A stretch of 64,000 bases of DNA from Callipepla californica brunnescens. Lineage: Eukaryota > Chordata > Aves > Galliformes > Odontophoridae. Shown here piece by piece: positions 11,760 to 24,420 of this stretch. Each line of letters starts with the position of its first letter. Position 1 is the stretch's first letter. The notes below the pieces were generated by a model, which did not search any database, was not told where the DNA came from, and saw nothing but the letters and a program-made list of their open reading frames with translations. The translations under genes were made by a program, and so were the position numbers. The DNA lies in the NCBI GenBank assembly GCA_023055505.1, contig JALIRH010000010.1, positions 4,155,501 to 4,219,500 on the forward strand. Direction: 5' to 3'.

Positions 11760-12260
11760 CAAGGTCTTTCTGCTGGGGGGAGGGGCTTTTCTTCTTAGCT
11801 GGAGCTTTTATTGTCAATATGTATTTTTAATAAAAGGGAAGTGATAAAAGCGGTAGCAGGTGACAGAGCCCTGCGTTGTTCAGCTGCTGACATTTATAAG
11901 ACAATGCCAACGTCTCTTCAAAACAGACTCCTGCTTGCCCCTACTGTATTGATGTACACATTTATTGTACGACTGACAGCAGCGAGATGAAAATGATAAT
12001 GTACGAAAAAATCCCAGAGGCACAGAGCGGCGGTTTTGCAATGCAGGCTCTTTGCCTTTGGCATCGTTTGGAGGATAACGGTCTTAGATGAGTCACTGTG
12101 AAGCAGCACAGGCTACTCTTTCATGCAGCCTCGATACTCAATTTTCCTGGTTTCTGGTGACACCAGCTGTGTATATCTTAATCATCTCGGTGCGTTTACA
12201 ATTCTTTCTCAATTATCTATAAACAAACCGTGGCAATTACATGGCAGGTGATGGCTGGAG
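11760..12260. promoter_or_regulatory. Candidate distal regulatory element
   Basis: The block has no repeat and no credible frame but contains many factor-like motifs: ATTGT (SOX type), CAGGTG and CAGCTG E-boxes, GTGATAAAA, TTTATTGT and a second cluster with CAATTATC and ATAAACAAA (forkhead type) near 12220. It resembles other motif-dense blocks in this flank. Evidence is by composition only. Confidence 0.28.
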
Positions 12261-14095
12261 TGAGCTGGTCAACTGTGAGATTGTGCAGCGTGGTGGGCAC
12301 AGGGGAAGTGAAAAATAAATAAACGCACTCCAGGTGGTGAAAAGGTAGCTGCAACCTTCCAAATAGCAGAGTGGAGCAGAATAAATTTACTGCACAGGCT
12401 CAATACGGACCAGAGGGCAAACGTGCATTGGGTGTCCATCTACATTCAGCCCATGTGTCACCATCCCAGCTGGGCTAGGTGCTCCTCCAGGGAGCACGGA
12501 GGTGGGGTGGCTGGTGCTCAGCACTGGTGCTTCAGGGCCATCTGCAGCAGGCTGGCACAGAGCAATGCCTGGGTCGAGGAGGAGGAGGCTGTCGTGTGAA
12601 GTTAAAGCCCAGCCCTGCAGATCGGTTCTCCGTGAGGTATTTTTGGTTGTGTAGGAACAGTCCCTGTGGCAGCAGGCTGACCTTCAGTGTGGAAGGAGAG
12701 TTTATTCATGGGGTGCACTTTGTAGGATACTCCTCACCCCAAGGACATTGGCGCAGCAATATTGTTGTGATGTTACACACGAGCTTCTATTTCCGAATGA
12801 AAAATGAAAATAGAGAATGCTCTCCACCTATTGATTCTTTGAATTTGCATATTTGGGTACATATGTTTGATGTCTGTCTTTGTGTGCAGCTGTTTGCCAA
12901 ACGTGACAGGATTTGTTTTTTAAACCTGGGGGCGAGTTCTGCCCTGTGCATTTAAAATAAGATTCCTCTGAATTATTGAATATGTCAATAAATAAAGCAG
13001 AGGAAGCAGGCAGGGAAAAACCCAGAGGTCCTTTGCAAAAGGAGGTTTTAGATGCTGGCAATAGGCTGTTACAGCAGGAAAGAAAAAGGGGGGCAACGTA
13101 AAAATAAAATAAATTTTAAAAGTGTAAAGGACAAAGATTTGGATGGAATATCTCTGTTCTGCTTTTCTCTGGGTTGGATGGTAATTACGAGCTGGACCCT
13201 GGACTGCTTTTCTTCTGTTTCTGTGAATTTAATTCCACCTTGTGGTGGAGGGTGAAGGAGAAGTGGAATACTTGAATAGAAACTGAAGCAGAAGGGGGGA
13301 CATCTGGGCTGTGTCAGTGCTGCTCAGTGGGATGGGAGATACCAGCGCCCTGCAGCTGGGCTTGGGGCAGTGCTGGGGAGACCCTGGGACCAGTGAGGAG
13401 GAGGCATGCATGTACCTTTCCAAACAGTAATTTTTAGCCTGCAACGCAGCTGAGCAAAGAGGAGAGGAAAAGGAAGAGGAAGGAAAAGGTCAGTCCCCAG
13501 AGATGCTTGGCCACATCCCATGGGATGTGGGAGGCTGCAGCCACGTGGGCTTTGCATAGTCCGTAGCAGCATGCTGTGTTTCTAGCGGCTGTCACCAGTC
13601 AGCTTGGATGGACGGCTCACCCGAGTGCCAGCCCTCCTGGTCACCCCATGGGTGCATGCAGGAGGAAGGAGCTTCCTTGTAAGAAATTATTTTGCAGACA
13701 GGGTTGTCGGTGTGTGGGGCAAAGCGTTTCCTTAAGCGAATAGAATGAGGTGATTTTGCTGTAATTGTTGCGGGTTGGGGGGGGGGAAACTAATGTATAT
13801 CAGGAAACCAAAACACTGGGATTTTCCCTTAATTATGTGCAGTGTGAAGGAGGAAGAGAAGAATTGCATGTTGAGAGCTGCGTGCATGTGGCTTGTGGGA
13901 ATGGTCACACTGATTGCTGCAGGAAGGAAAGCGTGCCCCATTTATTCACGAGGGGGATCCAGTACAGCCACCCCCTGACATGCCCCCTGGCCTGGCAGGA
14001 TGGGTCCCTCTGTTCAGCAGGGCTGGGGACTGCCAGTGCCTCAGCCACATACTGCTGGGAGCCCACAAATAAAACATGGCATTTTACAGAGCTTG
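12261..14095. other. Non-coding stretch, no gene recognised
   Basis: Mixed composition with only short open frames and no splice or domain support. It includes a G10 run at 13777-13786. The longest frame (12479-12955, plus strand) is not recognisable and looks like chance. Confidence 0.55.
13772..13786 (+). repeat. Short G tract
   Basis: GGGTT followed by ten G residues. It is too short and asymmetric to be called a quadruplex with confidence, and it is a likely site of length error in assembly. Confidence 0.7.
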
Positions 14096-14099
14096 GCAT

Positions 14100-14246
14100 C
14101 CCATCCCCAAAATTATAACATCCCTTGCACTTTTCTCAAGAGATCTTGCATGAGCAACCATTTAAATGAATGTTACATTATTTACAAGTTTTGCTATTAT
14201 TGAATTAATGTTACATTCATTGGAGTTTTTGTTTTGTTTTGTTTTC
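14100..14246. repeat. AT-rich inverted repeat and (TTTTG)n
   Basis: Arms at 14165-14179 and 14207-14221 are 15 bases each and pair with a single mismatch across a 27-base AT-rich loop. A (TTTTG)n run follows at about 14225-14246. The surroundings are rich in TTAAT and ATTA cores, so this may be part of a regulatory element; no coding potential is seen. Confidence 0.6.
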
Positions 14247-17200
14247 AAGGCAGAGCTGTAATTTGAGCAACATATTCATCAAGTCGGAAATGGTGGCTCC
14301 AATTATTTTAACATTCATTTGCCCATTCAGCTTCCTCTGCATCTGCCGATTTCTTGGTGCGGCAGCATGTCGGAGCGCTCACACACAGCCCGTCCAGGGA
14401 CGTTTCTATGCTGTTCAGCAGCAACGTCTCCACAGGGAGACAATGGGAAATGTTCAGTCTGGCACGGCTGAGGCTGCCGGAGCTCTGCTGCGAGGGCCAT
14501 TAGGCATCGGTTGCAACAGCAGCGCATCCCTGGGTATGGATTTCCTTTCTCTGCTGGCACGTCCCTCCTGACTTCAGAGCACGGGAAGATGGGACTGGCA
14601 ACCTAAATTCAGGCTGAGTAACAAGAAGAGGCCCCAGCAATTTGGCAGCACAGGAGCCATCATGCAGCAATCTCATGTGTGCATGGTGGTGATGCTCGTT
14701 GTGGTGAGCTTGGGATAATAACTGATTTAAATCTGAAAGGATACTTTTGGTCCCTGGGCAAGAGACCACGACAAAGCATCAGCCCCTCAGCAAGTGCAGA
14801 AAATAAGCCAGAATAGCAAAAAAAGTATTTCATTATTTATTTTGGTGCCTGAAATGTAGGCTTTCCTGACATGATCATAAAATCTTGTAATTTATTAACG
14901 CTCCTCTCTTTGAAGCTACACCCCATGCCCTCCAGGCCTCAGCTTGGGCCTGATCCTGCCACACAGCTCTGACAAGCACTGCTGGAGCACTGTCATGTCA
15001 TCCCCACACATGTGGTTGTCGGAGCTCCAGTCCTCCTGGGCATGGGACTCTCAAGATGGCCTGGGTTTAAAAAAAATCAGTAACTGTGCTCTTTGTCTGC
15101 ATTCTCAGTCAGTGAGACTCTTTTGAGCTATTCCCTGCAACCATGAGAGCTAACTACATGCTTTAGGGTTTTTTTTTCTTTCCCAGAGGAGATGGGAGAT
15201 TTGGATGACTTTTGGCCTACAGTAGTTCCTGATGAAACCATGGGATAGCCGTGATGTGTGACAGTACTTGCAGGACCATCCCTGCACCTTCCTGGGGCTT
15301 CAGCCTCCAAAAGGAGCCCCCTTCTGCACTGGCAGAGCTCTGAAGTGCTGGCATCTGTCTGCTTTTGCCTGTGCACATCTCATTTTTCGGTTAGATATTT
15401 TCAATCAGATATATGAGATCCAGTTGTTCAGTATGGCTGGATGGAGCTGAGCACAATGGCACCTCTCATTCCACTGAACCTAGAAAAGGAGATGGATAAC
15501 CTGCACTGAAAGGCAGAACATTCAAAACTGTTATTCAAAACTGGATTTTGCTGAATGCCTCTTATTTCTAAGCAAGGGACAGCTCAAAGCAGCGCTGGGC
15601 AGCAGCAGGTTCTCCATGCATGCAGCCGCCCCGGGGTGGCAAGGCCATATGTGGCAGGGACCTGCTCAAAGGGGAGCACAGTGTGGGGGAGGAAGGACGG
15701 CAGTGCTCAGGAACATGATGGAATGTGGCCCTGCAAGACCCTCAGCAGTGGCCTGTTGGACGTGCCTCTGTTCTGTTCATTAATCTGTGATAATTAGACT
15801 TTATTTGCAGAGGTTAACAGCAGTGGCACATGGTAATTAACCACTCATTCCCCACTGAAGGAGTCATAATGCTGCTTGCGTGACGCTGGTCTGGCTGCAG
15901 GTATTTTTGGTGCTGGTGGGTGCTCCCAGGGGGGGATGCAACCCTAAACCACTCATTTGTGTCTGGTACACCCTGAGCCAGGGCTGCAGGAGGGGTCAGG
16001 GGAAAAAAAAAAACAAATCTTCTGCTGTTTGCTCTGTGGCACCTCACTGGCTAGATGGGAGCTGTTATTTCCCTAGGGCAGGGGCAATACCACTCAAATG
16101 CTTGCTGCCTGAGGGCAGTAGCATGCCCCATTTTGCAGGGCACTGCATATGGCATTAGAGCTGAGACCAACCTGGGATTAGGGAAAATGGAACAGAAGTG
16201 TGGATTTTGGACAAGATCTCCCCCTCCCCTTTCATTACTTCTCCCCCCCCTTTCCCCACATCCCCCTCCAGCAAAACTGAGCTAATTAGCTGAATAGATG
16301 AGGATAGGCTGGGCAGGGAGAAGCCCCGTTGCGTGCCCTATATTAGTAACCCATGTGGGAGCAGCTGGGTTGGAGAGAGATTGAAAGGGAAAATTGTAGG
16401 TGCAGGTTGAAGAAGGAGAGGGATAAGCTTTCCCCACGGCATGGTAGTGATGTCATCCTTCTCCAGTGCCAACCAGCAGCACCACGTCTGTCCCCTGCAG
16501 CATGATGACCAGCAGGGAACCTCCTGCTCAGGGGCTTCAGCCCTATGCACTGGTGCTGCATCCTCCTCCCCAGCAGGGCAGGGCAGGCACAGCCAGATAT
16601 TTCACAGCAATTTGGAAGGAACCTGAAGAGGTGCCCAGGCACAGCCCCATTGGAAAGAGTGTCCATGGGGGGCTCCAGTGGGAAGTGGACAGCTGAGGCA
16701 CGGGTAACAGTAGGCACCTTCTTGTGTCTGTGTTTTCCTCTCTGAAGCAACAGCTGTGTACCAGCCTTCTGCCCACAGACCCCTGTGTTCTGTTCCCCTG
16801 CTCCAACAGAGGCAGTGTTTGTGTGCAATTAGTGCCTTTGCCCTAGGATAGGGGTCTTGCTTTAATTATCAAGCAGGTGAGCACAGCTGCTGGCTGCAAA
16901 ACCTGTGGGTGCTGGAGCATCCCCTTGGAAACATCCAGCCCTTGTCTGTGTGTCCCATGTTCTGCTGCTAGCTTCCATGGGAAAAATCACAAGGTAGTAT
17001 TTTTCAGCTCAAAGCGCCAGGATGGCTTTTGCTGATCCTACAACACACTGTTTCATTTCTTCCTTTGCTTTCCCAGCAGCCATCTCTCACAGCTTATCTT
17101 CCTGCCTGCTCTTCCTTTTTCTGGTCCATGCTGTGTTTGTACTCCTATGCATACCACTTCCTGTTAAAGCATTAGTTTGTCTTGTGCTCACACTGCCTAG

Positions 17201-17329
17201 TGTGTCTTACATGAGAGTAATAGGAACTACTCTGGGGCAGAAGAGATGTTTAGCGTTGAGAGCACTAACACAAACTCATCTTCTGAACTACAGGGTTCCT
17301 TTTGTTTGGTTTTGTTTTGTTTCTGGAAA

Positions 17330-17354
17330 CATATACATATATATACATATATAG
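17330..17354. repeat. (ACATAT)n / AT microsatellite
   Basis: Alternating ACAT and ATAT units over about 25 bases. Confidence 0.75.
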
Positions 17355-19211
17355 AAATGACCTCAAATAAAAATCACTCATTTGTGAGGCTTGCAGAATG
17401 AAAATTACTCCAGTGTTTCAATTTTCACTTCGTGAAAACAGTTTCCCCATTTTCCAACCAGCTATTGCGAAAGGATTTGCCATTAGTAACAGAAGAAGCT
17501 TCACATCTGGTCGAGGTTTCACCATCAGACAAAGGGAAGGACGTCAGCGAGGCATTAAATGTAGATAATGGATTATCAACAGGGGAAGCAGCCCTTGGGG
17601 GGTGGGTGCGGGGCGGGAGCGGGGCCAGGCGTCCCGAGGCACAAAGGCTGCCAAGTGAGACGAGGGAGGGCTGTGCCTGGCTCCGGGGCTTATGCTGCTT
17701 CTGGGGGCGGCTGTGGCTGGTCCCCTGATGCCTGCCAGACGTGGCCTGCAGGGAAGAAATCAAGTATTAACTGGTTCCTGCTCACAGACCTGCATGAGGA
17801 AGATGAGTGAACCAGGAGGGAGACTGGTGGAGCCAAGAGAACAGTAGGAAGCCAAGCACAAGCCAAGCGGTAAATTATTAGTGAGCATGAGTAGGAAAGC
17901 TTTCAAAGGAAGAGTTGACAGAGACACTAGCAAAATCCCCAGGGTAAGAAAGAGCCTTTACTAAACTTAGCGTAAGACCCAAGAAACACCTTTGATGGGT
18001 TTGGAAAGCAACCCTGGTTTGGCAGAGGCCGAGTGGGAAGGAGAGAAGAGCTGATGGAATACCCCCAAGGAAGTGGCAGGGAGCTCTTGTGGAGCTGAAC
18101 AGCTCAGAGTGAGGAGAAAACTCAGCAGCTTTTATGCTGCTGTGCTGCGCATGAGCCTCTATCCAGGAGCAGGACTCCAGGAACAGAAGCAGGGTACTCT
18201 CTGCAAAGAGCTTACTGCCCGATTGAGATTGGGGCAGACAAACTGCAAAATGGGCTGAAGAGCTATGAATATGTGAATAGAAAACCAGGACAGAGAGGCA
18301 GTGCCCCATGCTGTCCTCACTACCCACAGTCCTCTGAAAGGTGGGCCCTGGTCCAGATCCTCCTGATGTCAGCAAGGAACCTGGCTCCAGCAGAGCCTGA
18401 TCAAGTTGGCTTGGGTCTGGTGAGAGCTCATCTCTCATACTAGAGCAGCAGAAATCAAAGGGTGGTTCAGACTGAGATGTCTGTGTGTCCCCAGCTGCCT
18501 AAGCATCTGGGAATCTCAAACTTTTAAGACAGGCATTATCATGAATGCCACTGTCCTGCTTCCAGGTGTGAGCAGGGGCATCCCACATGGGTTTACCCGC
18601 ATCCTGGTGAAGATAAGCAAAGATCTGGAGCATCCACATTTGTGCTGTCCTCCCTCTGCCTCCCCAGGACCTCCCTACCATGACATATGAAATGTGATGC
18701 CTCGTGGATTTAGCAAACCTGCAGAAACTGCACCCTTCTCTGATGGTCACCAACCCGGGTATTTCTCCTGCCCTTTACCCTTTGCAGTTAAGAACTGTAG
18801 TGAACAAGTGCTATAAATAAGCTGCAGCAGCGGCTTTCCAATCTGGGGGCTTTTTTTGGAGAAGGCCCAAGGTTGCTGCTTTGGACAATGGGCACCAAGA
18901 GAACAACAAAGGCTGTTTGTCTGGGTGAGACAGGTAGCTGGAGGACATGTGGCAGGGATACGTGGGTGTTACAGGAGTCACTGCAAGGATCTGGCCTCTT
19001 TGGCAATAGATGTTAATGGTGTTGTTAGAAACAAACCAAACAGGAGCACTGGACAGTAAATAGCCTGCTCTGGTCACCTTTCCAGTGCTCAGCCTAACCA
19101 ATGTAACCAAACTGTTGATGAGTTACTTTGTCTCCCTAGAGTCTTGATGTTAAGTAGGGATCCAAATTTCTAATGCATGAAATGTAGCTTTGTAAAAATA
19201 CATACATCTGG

Positions 19212-19231
19212 ATTTATTTATTTATTTATTT
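19212..19231. repeat. (TTTA)n microsatellite
   Basis: About five TTTA units in non-coding DNA. Confidence 0.85.
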
Positions 19232-20538
19232 TCTCAGAACAGGGAAGTGAACACCGGGCATAAGCCCAAATTTTTCTTTCCTTTGTGGGTCACCTTTCAG
19301 AACTGAACAAATGGAGAATCTTAGTATTAAAATAGAATAGGGCTGGAAACATCATCAACGGCTGTGCTCACCTTGGCATTCCTTTGTCCCATGACAGCAA
19401 AGACCTGGAGCTTCACAGCACAATGTTGTCCAGGAATTTGCACGGTCTGGCTTGGGAAAGGGCTCTGGACACCCATTCATCATTGTGAACTCACTGTATT
19501 GAGGAGATGCACTGTGACCTTTGCAAGGAAAAAGACCTGTCCTCTACATGAAGGAATGATGAGAGGTGACAAGGAGGTTGGCTGACCTTGTATCCTCTGG
19601 TGCCTGGAGCTGCTGGCAGCAGCTGGAAGATGCCTAAGCTGTTCCTGTGCCCTGTCTCCATGCAGCACTAGGTGAGGGCTGCCGCACAGCCAGCCAGGCT
19701 CACAAGGCCTATTTTGGCATGAGGATTTTGCCCTGGCCAAGTCAATCTTTTCATATCCTCCAAATACATTTTTTTCCCCCTGCAAAATTTCAAGCCATGC
19801 CACTGCAAGCCTGAGGGAACTGGGACCATGATGAACACCCCAGGTGCAGAACTAAGTGTTGCTCCCACAGGATGCCAGCACTGCTTCCTAAAGCTTGGCC
19901 AACTGCTTGCCTACCCCTTGCTTACATCCAGAGAACAAATAAAATAAATCCTGGATGCAACAAGATTTTTAACTGAATTGGACAGCTGTAAAAAGTTATT
20001 TCCCTTTTCAGCCCTTGTGCAGTTGAACCACCCCTCCTCTCCTAGTTTATCTCTTGCTATGAATATCTGATGGCTGACTGTAACATGGAATGTAAATATC
20101 TAAATTCATTCTCCAGGACAGGTGTGCTGACTGTCCCTTGCCTGGGGACAGCACTGTTCTGGTCTGGTCTGTTCTCCTCTCCCCTGCAAGAAGCTGTGGG
20201 GCTCACACATGGTCAAGCCAGGAAACACATCCTGATGGTGTTTCCACTAAGGATATTTGTTTATAAGAGAAGAGTTTCCTTATTTCTTACTCAAGCCAGC
20301 TGCCAACTCTCCAAATAACTGGACATTGTGGTCAGTGCTATTGTCTGGATCAGGTCTGGCTTGCTCTTAAATCAGGCAGAGCAGCAAGAATGAAAGACCT
20401 GTGGTCCTGCTCCTCACTCTCTGGCTGTATGTATGCCCAGATTTGCATAGATTTTCTCATGCAGCGCAACCTGCCCGCTCAGCAGCCTGCCTGTAAGACA
20501 TGTTTCTCAGCATCTCTGCATTCTCTCATCCCAGCAGT

Positions 20539-20582
20539 CACGCACAGACCAGCCAGCAGCCACGCACAGACCAGCCAGCAGC
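20539..20582. repeat. 22-base perfect tandem duplication
   Basis: The 22-base unit starting CACGCACAGACC occurs twice back to back with no mismatch (20539-20560 and 20561-20582). It is probably a recent duplication and could vary in copy number. Confidence 0.92.
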
Positions 20583-23500
20583 TCCTGCAGGAGGATGCAC
20601 GTGCTCCAGCACCCACCTGAGCCCACTAGCTCAAGTCTTGGGTGCTGCACTAAGGCAGACTGCGCTGAGATTTCAGAGCGCCTGGCTGCCTCCATCCAGA
20701 TTAATTATCAGTACCTAGGAAAAAGATCTCACATCAAATTGGTAGGAATTCGGCTTTGTTTTCCCCATTCCTGGCCTCCTGCCAAGGGAGCAGAGCAAAA
20801 CCAGTGCTTCCTTGCAGAAACCTACAGTCATTCTGACACAATTAAATAAAGACTGATTGGATGCAGGGTGTTTAAAATACAGTGGTGCTTCCCTTCCATC
20901 CATCACGACATTATGGGGAAAACTAAGCCCATCGGCAAAACAAGGGAAGCAAGATGCCTTCTGGAGCGGCGCGGCAGTGATGGACCCATGCTCACAGGGC
21001 AACCCCACTGCCGAACTTTGTCGGGGGACACGGGACATTACAAAGTCCCAGCATGTCCCCGTGTGGGTACATTGCAGCCTACGCCGGAGGCTTCTAGGGC
21101 ATAAATAATTCAAGAGCCGTGAAGAGGATTTCTCTCTCTGCCTCCCTCTCTGGCTTGTAACAAATGCTAATTTAATCAATCGGCAGTAAATCTGGCTGCT
21201 TGCTGACTCATGGCAGACGGTGCCCCTGCGGACTGGAGCAGCAGCTTTGCTATCTCATTTGGAAACGAACAATGTGGGAGCCAGCTTCGTTGCTTTTCAC
21301 CTTTTCCCAGTTTTCCTCAAGTTGGTACAAAGCAGATACGATTGCAAAATGCATCCAAGACTGTTGGCCATGAGATGCTGAGCCGACCCCAGTCTGGCTC
21401 GCAAGTAGGGCTGCCAGTACCGAGGAGGGAATATGCATGGGGCATCGCTCAGTGCTCCTTGCTGCTGCAGGTCCCTGGTCTGTTGCATGTGAGCTTCCAC
21501 ACCCACACAGCTCCCTGGTGCAGCAGTGGCTCAGGCCAACCTGCACAAAGCAGAGGCACAATGCTGGCTGGGAAGGAATATTAACGTTCTGATTCTGATT
21601 AAAGCAATTTCACTTACTTGCGCTATTTATCAGTTTCCAGCAACCTTTTGACCCGCAGAAGAACAGGTCAGGGAGTGAGCTAGGAGGCCAAGCTGAAAAC
21701 TATGCAGTGAAGTGTTTTCCCAAATGAAAATCAGTTTGCAACCAAATGGATTTTTTTCTGCTTGATCGTGTCCATTTTTGCTTCCGAAAAATCAATGACA
21801 GCTTTAAAAAAAATTAAAACATCTCCTCAAATGTTTGCTGCAGGGAAAGATGGAAGCCCATCCCTGATGAATGCAATGTTTTCATCAGATAAAAACTATT
21901 AATACTAGCTATAAAGGTTTTACTTAGTGGGTTAAAAAAAGACCTCCAGTGGCCATTTTTTTGCTGAGAGCAAGATCAGTGTGTTTATCTGCTACAATCT
22001 CTGTCTCCAGACTTACCTACACCTCAGCAGTGGATGGAGCCTTTTACACCATAACTTCCCACCATAGAGACTTGGTGCTGCCATGTGGGGTGAGGGGGTG
22101 AGACCAAGCGTACCAGCAGGGCTCCTGTGGGGCTGGGGCTGCATGTGGTCTGCACAGGGCATGGGCATGGGCCACATCTTCTGTATCTTGAGTGGCATCC
22201 GGCCCAGAAGCAGCAATTAGCATCAAAACCCAGCAACACAGCTGATCTTTGGTTGTCATCTGCCTTGATATTGGGCAAGGACCAGGGCTGTGAAGCAGCA
22301 GCACCCTCAACCGCTTGCTGCAGAAAGTTCCCATCCAACGTATTGATTTTGTATTGCACAGCTCCCTACACAGTGTGTAATCTTTTCACGAAAAGCTTTT
22401 ATTCAGCTGATCAGCAGGGATGTCTGCTGCAGCGTGCCTTAGGGCTCTCATAAATGAAAGAATTATGAACATATATTAATAAATTGCATCCTGCATTTGC
22501 CAGTAGCTCAGCTCTTACCCAGCTCAGACCTGGGTACCATCACAGGCAACACCAGCACTGCCAGCGTCTCCTGTTACAGAATTTCATCTCCCTTTCCTCC
22601 AACACGATGGTGTACAGGGCAAACACATTCTATTGAAGCAGTGCATATTCTCTATCCCTCCATGCTCCTTTAGTACTGTGTAGTAATGAGGCCATCCACA
22701 TCTATGCAAACCACTTGAGACAAAACGCATGCATGACATAATTTCTGTACCATTTTAAAAACATGCTTTAAACCTTTGTGTAGAAGCATGGATTTCTTCT
22801 AGACTGTGACACTCTGGAGGGGAGCTGCATAGCAATTAAAATGCTACCGTTGTTCTGTTTCAATTAGAAGTCCTCTCAATTGTCAAGTCTTCAAGGTTTT
22901 TAAGCGAGCCTCTGGTGAAAGATGGCAACAGCATGCAGTGATGGATGGTGTTCACATGTTGACTTACACCGCAGAAAACATTGCAACAGTTACCCTACTG
23001 CAACCACATTAGAATATCACGTCTTGTTTCTTTATTTCTTTTGTCACTGGTGTTCATTACCAAAGAGCTCGGCTGCTGTTCAACAAAGCACTTAAGGCCC
23101 TGCTTGATTTGTGCTGAAGTCAATTCCCTTTGCAGTGCTGCAGCACGTCTACATTAAGGATCCACATGGAAACCACATCAGATCTTTGCTTGTGTCAGCC
23201 CTCCCAGGTCTGGCAAACTGGAAGAGAAGACTTATCCAAAGCACTGCAAGAAGTATTTATTAAAATAATAATAAAAAAAATAATAAGGATGTAGTATATT
23301 TCAGCATTCTCCAAATTGATGAGCCCCTTCATGGCCTGAATGGCCACCTAAGTCATGCCAGTACCTGGCACAGGAGGCACAATTGCTTTGCTGCTCCTCA
23401 TTTCAGTCCCTTTGCTGCTGGCACCTGTTTAGTTCACCACTTAGAGAAGTTCCATCATCTGTATTTATCAGCTTCAGCCAAAACTCCCCAAACTCTGTGG

Positions 23501-23696
23501 TATAGTGAACCTGTCCCTAACAGGGTCTGTGTCTGAGCAGGGTGACTGGGCTTATGCTCCCAGTGTCCCCTCTTCGCCAGCCCATTCACAGGGCAGCTCC
23601 ACAGGAATTCTCACAGGCTGGGAGTGGAACTTTGTAGCTCCAGATGTTCTTGGTGATGCCTTGATGCCACTACCCACATAGAATTTTATGATTCTG
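20583..23696. promoter_or_regulatory. Non-coding stretch with candidate regulatory blocks
   Basis: No gene is recognised. Two AT-rich motif-dense parts stand out: about 21085-21330 (CTAATTTAATCAATC and TGACTCA, the AP-1 consensus) and about 21580-22000 (CTGATTAAAGCAATTT and similar). They resemble other candidate conserved blocks in this flank. Evidence is compositional; the remainder is featureless. Confidence 0.28.
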
Positions 23697-23760
23697 AATT
23701 CATAGAATCATAGAATCATTAAGGTTGGAAAAGACCACTAAGATCATCTAGTCCAACTGT
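23697..23760 (-). mobile_element. CR1 LINE 3'-end fragment
   Basis: CATAGAATCATAGAATCATT is followed by the AAGGTTGGAAAAGACC block and GATCATCTAGTCCAACTG. This is the reverse complement of the CR1 3' untranslated end with its tail repeats, so the element is on the minus strand. Recognisable similarity fades after about 23765, which indicates 5' truncation or divergence. Confidence 0.93.
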
Positions 23761-24039
23761 AGGTTGTTTGTAAAGGAGCATGCATCTCCAAGGGATGCCA
23801 AGCAGGTGGTCTTTCTCAAAGCTCCTGTGCTGGGGAGGCCATGGTGACAGTGCTGGAGACCTCAGTGACAACTGGATGGAGTGACGTGCTGGTGTCTTGC
23901 TTTGCCGACACCCTGTCATTCAGCAACAGGCATTGTGACAAGACAACAGCTCCAGCTGGAGTGTCCTAAAGCATCAGCATACTGTATGCACACCAAAGCG
24001 CGACCATGCTCTTGCACAGCTTGCACAGGGGATGTGTAA

Positions 24040-24420
24040 TGAGAGCTGCCAGGAGGTCGGACTTGTAGGTTTTATAACAATGCCTTGCAAATAATCGGTG
24101 CTTGCACGTCTCCTTTCACTGTGAGGCGCTAGCACGTCCTTGCATGTGTTCTGGTAATTGCACAGGGAACGGACACATTTGGTCCTGTCTCTGCTATGAA
24201 TAATGCATAGTGAAGAGGGGAGGGGGGGGGGGGGGGGTAGGGGGGCAAAAGCGCCGAGCTGCTCACATTTAGATGGACTTTCTTATCATTGTTATTTAGA
24301 TGTCATAGCCAGTCTTTTCTTTTGTGGCTGAAAAAGTGTGCTTGTTTAGGAGGGGGAGAAAGCAACAAAGCAAAAAAATAAGCCACAGACTAAAACTAAT
24401 CTGAGATTATCCATGCAAAT
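24040..24420. promoter_or_regulatory. Candidate regulatory block interrupted by G tract
   Basis: Motif-dense DNA (GCAAATAATC, GGTAATTGCAC, ATGAATAATGCATA) lies either side of the G tract at 24217-24245. No open frame or mobile element is seen. The call is suggested by composition only. Confidence 0.28.
24217..24245 (+). repeat. Long G tract, possible G-quadruplex
   Basis: The plus strand reads four G, one A, sixteen G (24222-24237), TA, then six G. This contains enough G runs with one- or two-base loops to fold as a quadruplex. The run length is also a common sequencing and assembly error, so the exact count is unreliable. Confidence 0.85.

Larger units (their letters stand above)
14247..20535. 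other. Non-coding stretch, no gene recognised
   Basis: No recognisable exon. Open frames of up to 186 codons occur (for example 17878-18438, minus strand) but show no known domain, no paired splice signals and no bias beyond chance. Short simple repeats are present: an AT/ACAT dinucleotide-like run at 17330-17354 and (TTTA)n at 19212-19231. Confidence 0.55.

Noticed and set aside
17878..18438. 186-codon minus-strand open frame
   Set aside because: No recognisable family, no splice support, and a length compatible with chance in 64 kb of six-frame translation. The same applies to 28010-28582 (190 codons, minus) and 33988-34494 (168 codons, plus).
19329..19360. ATAGAATAGGGCTGGAAACATC-like string, possible CR1 tail
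   Set aside because: Resemblance to the CR1 3' end is too weak and short to separate from chance.
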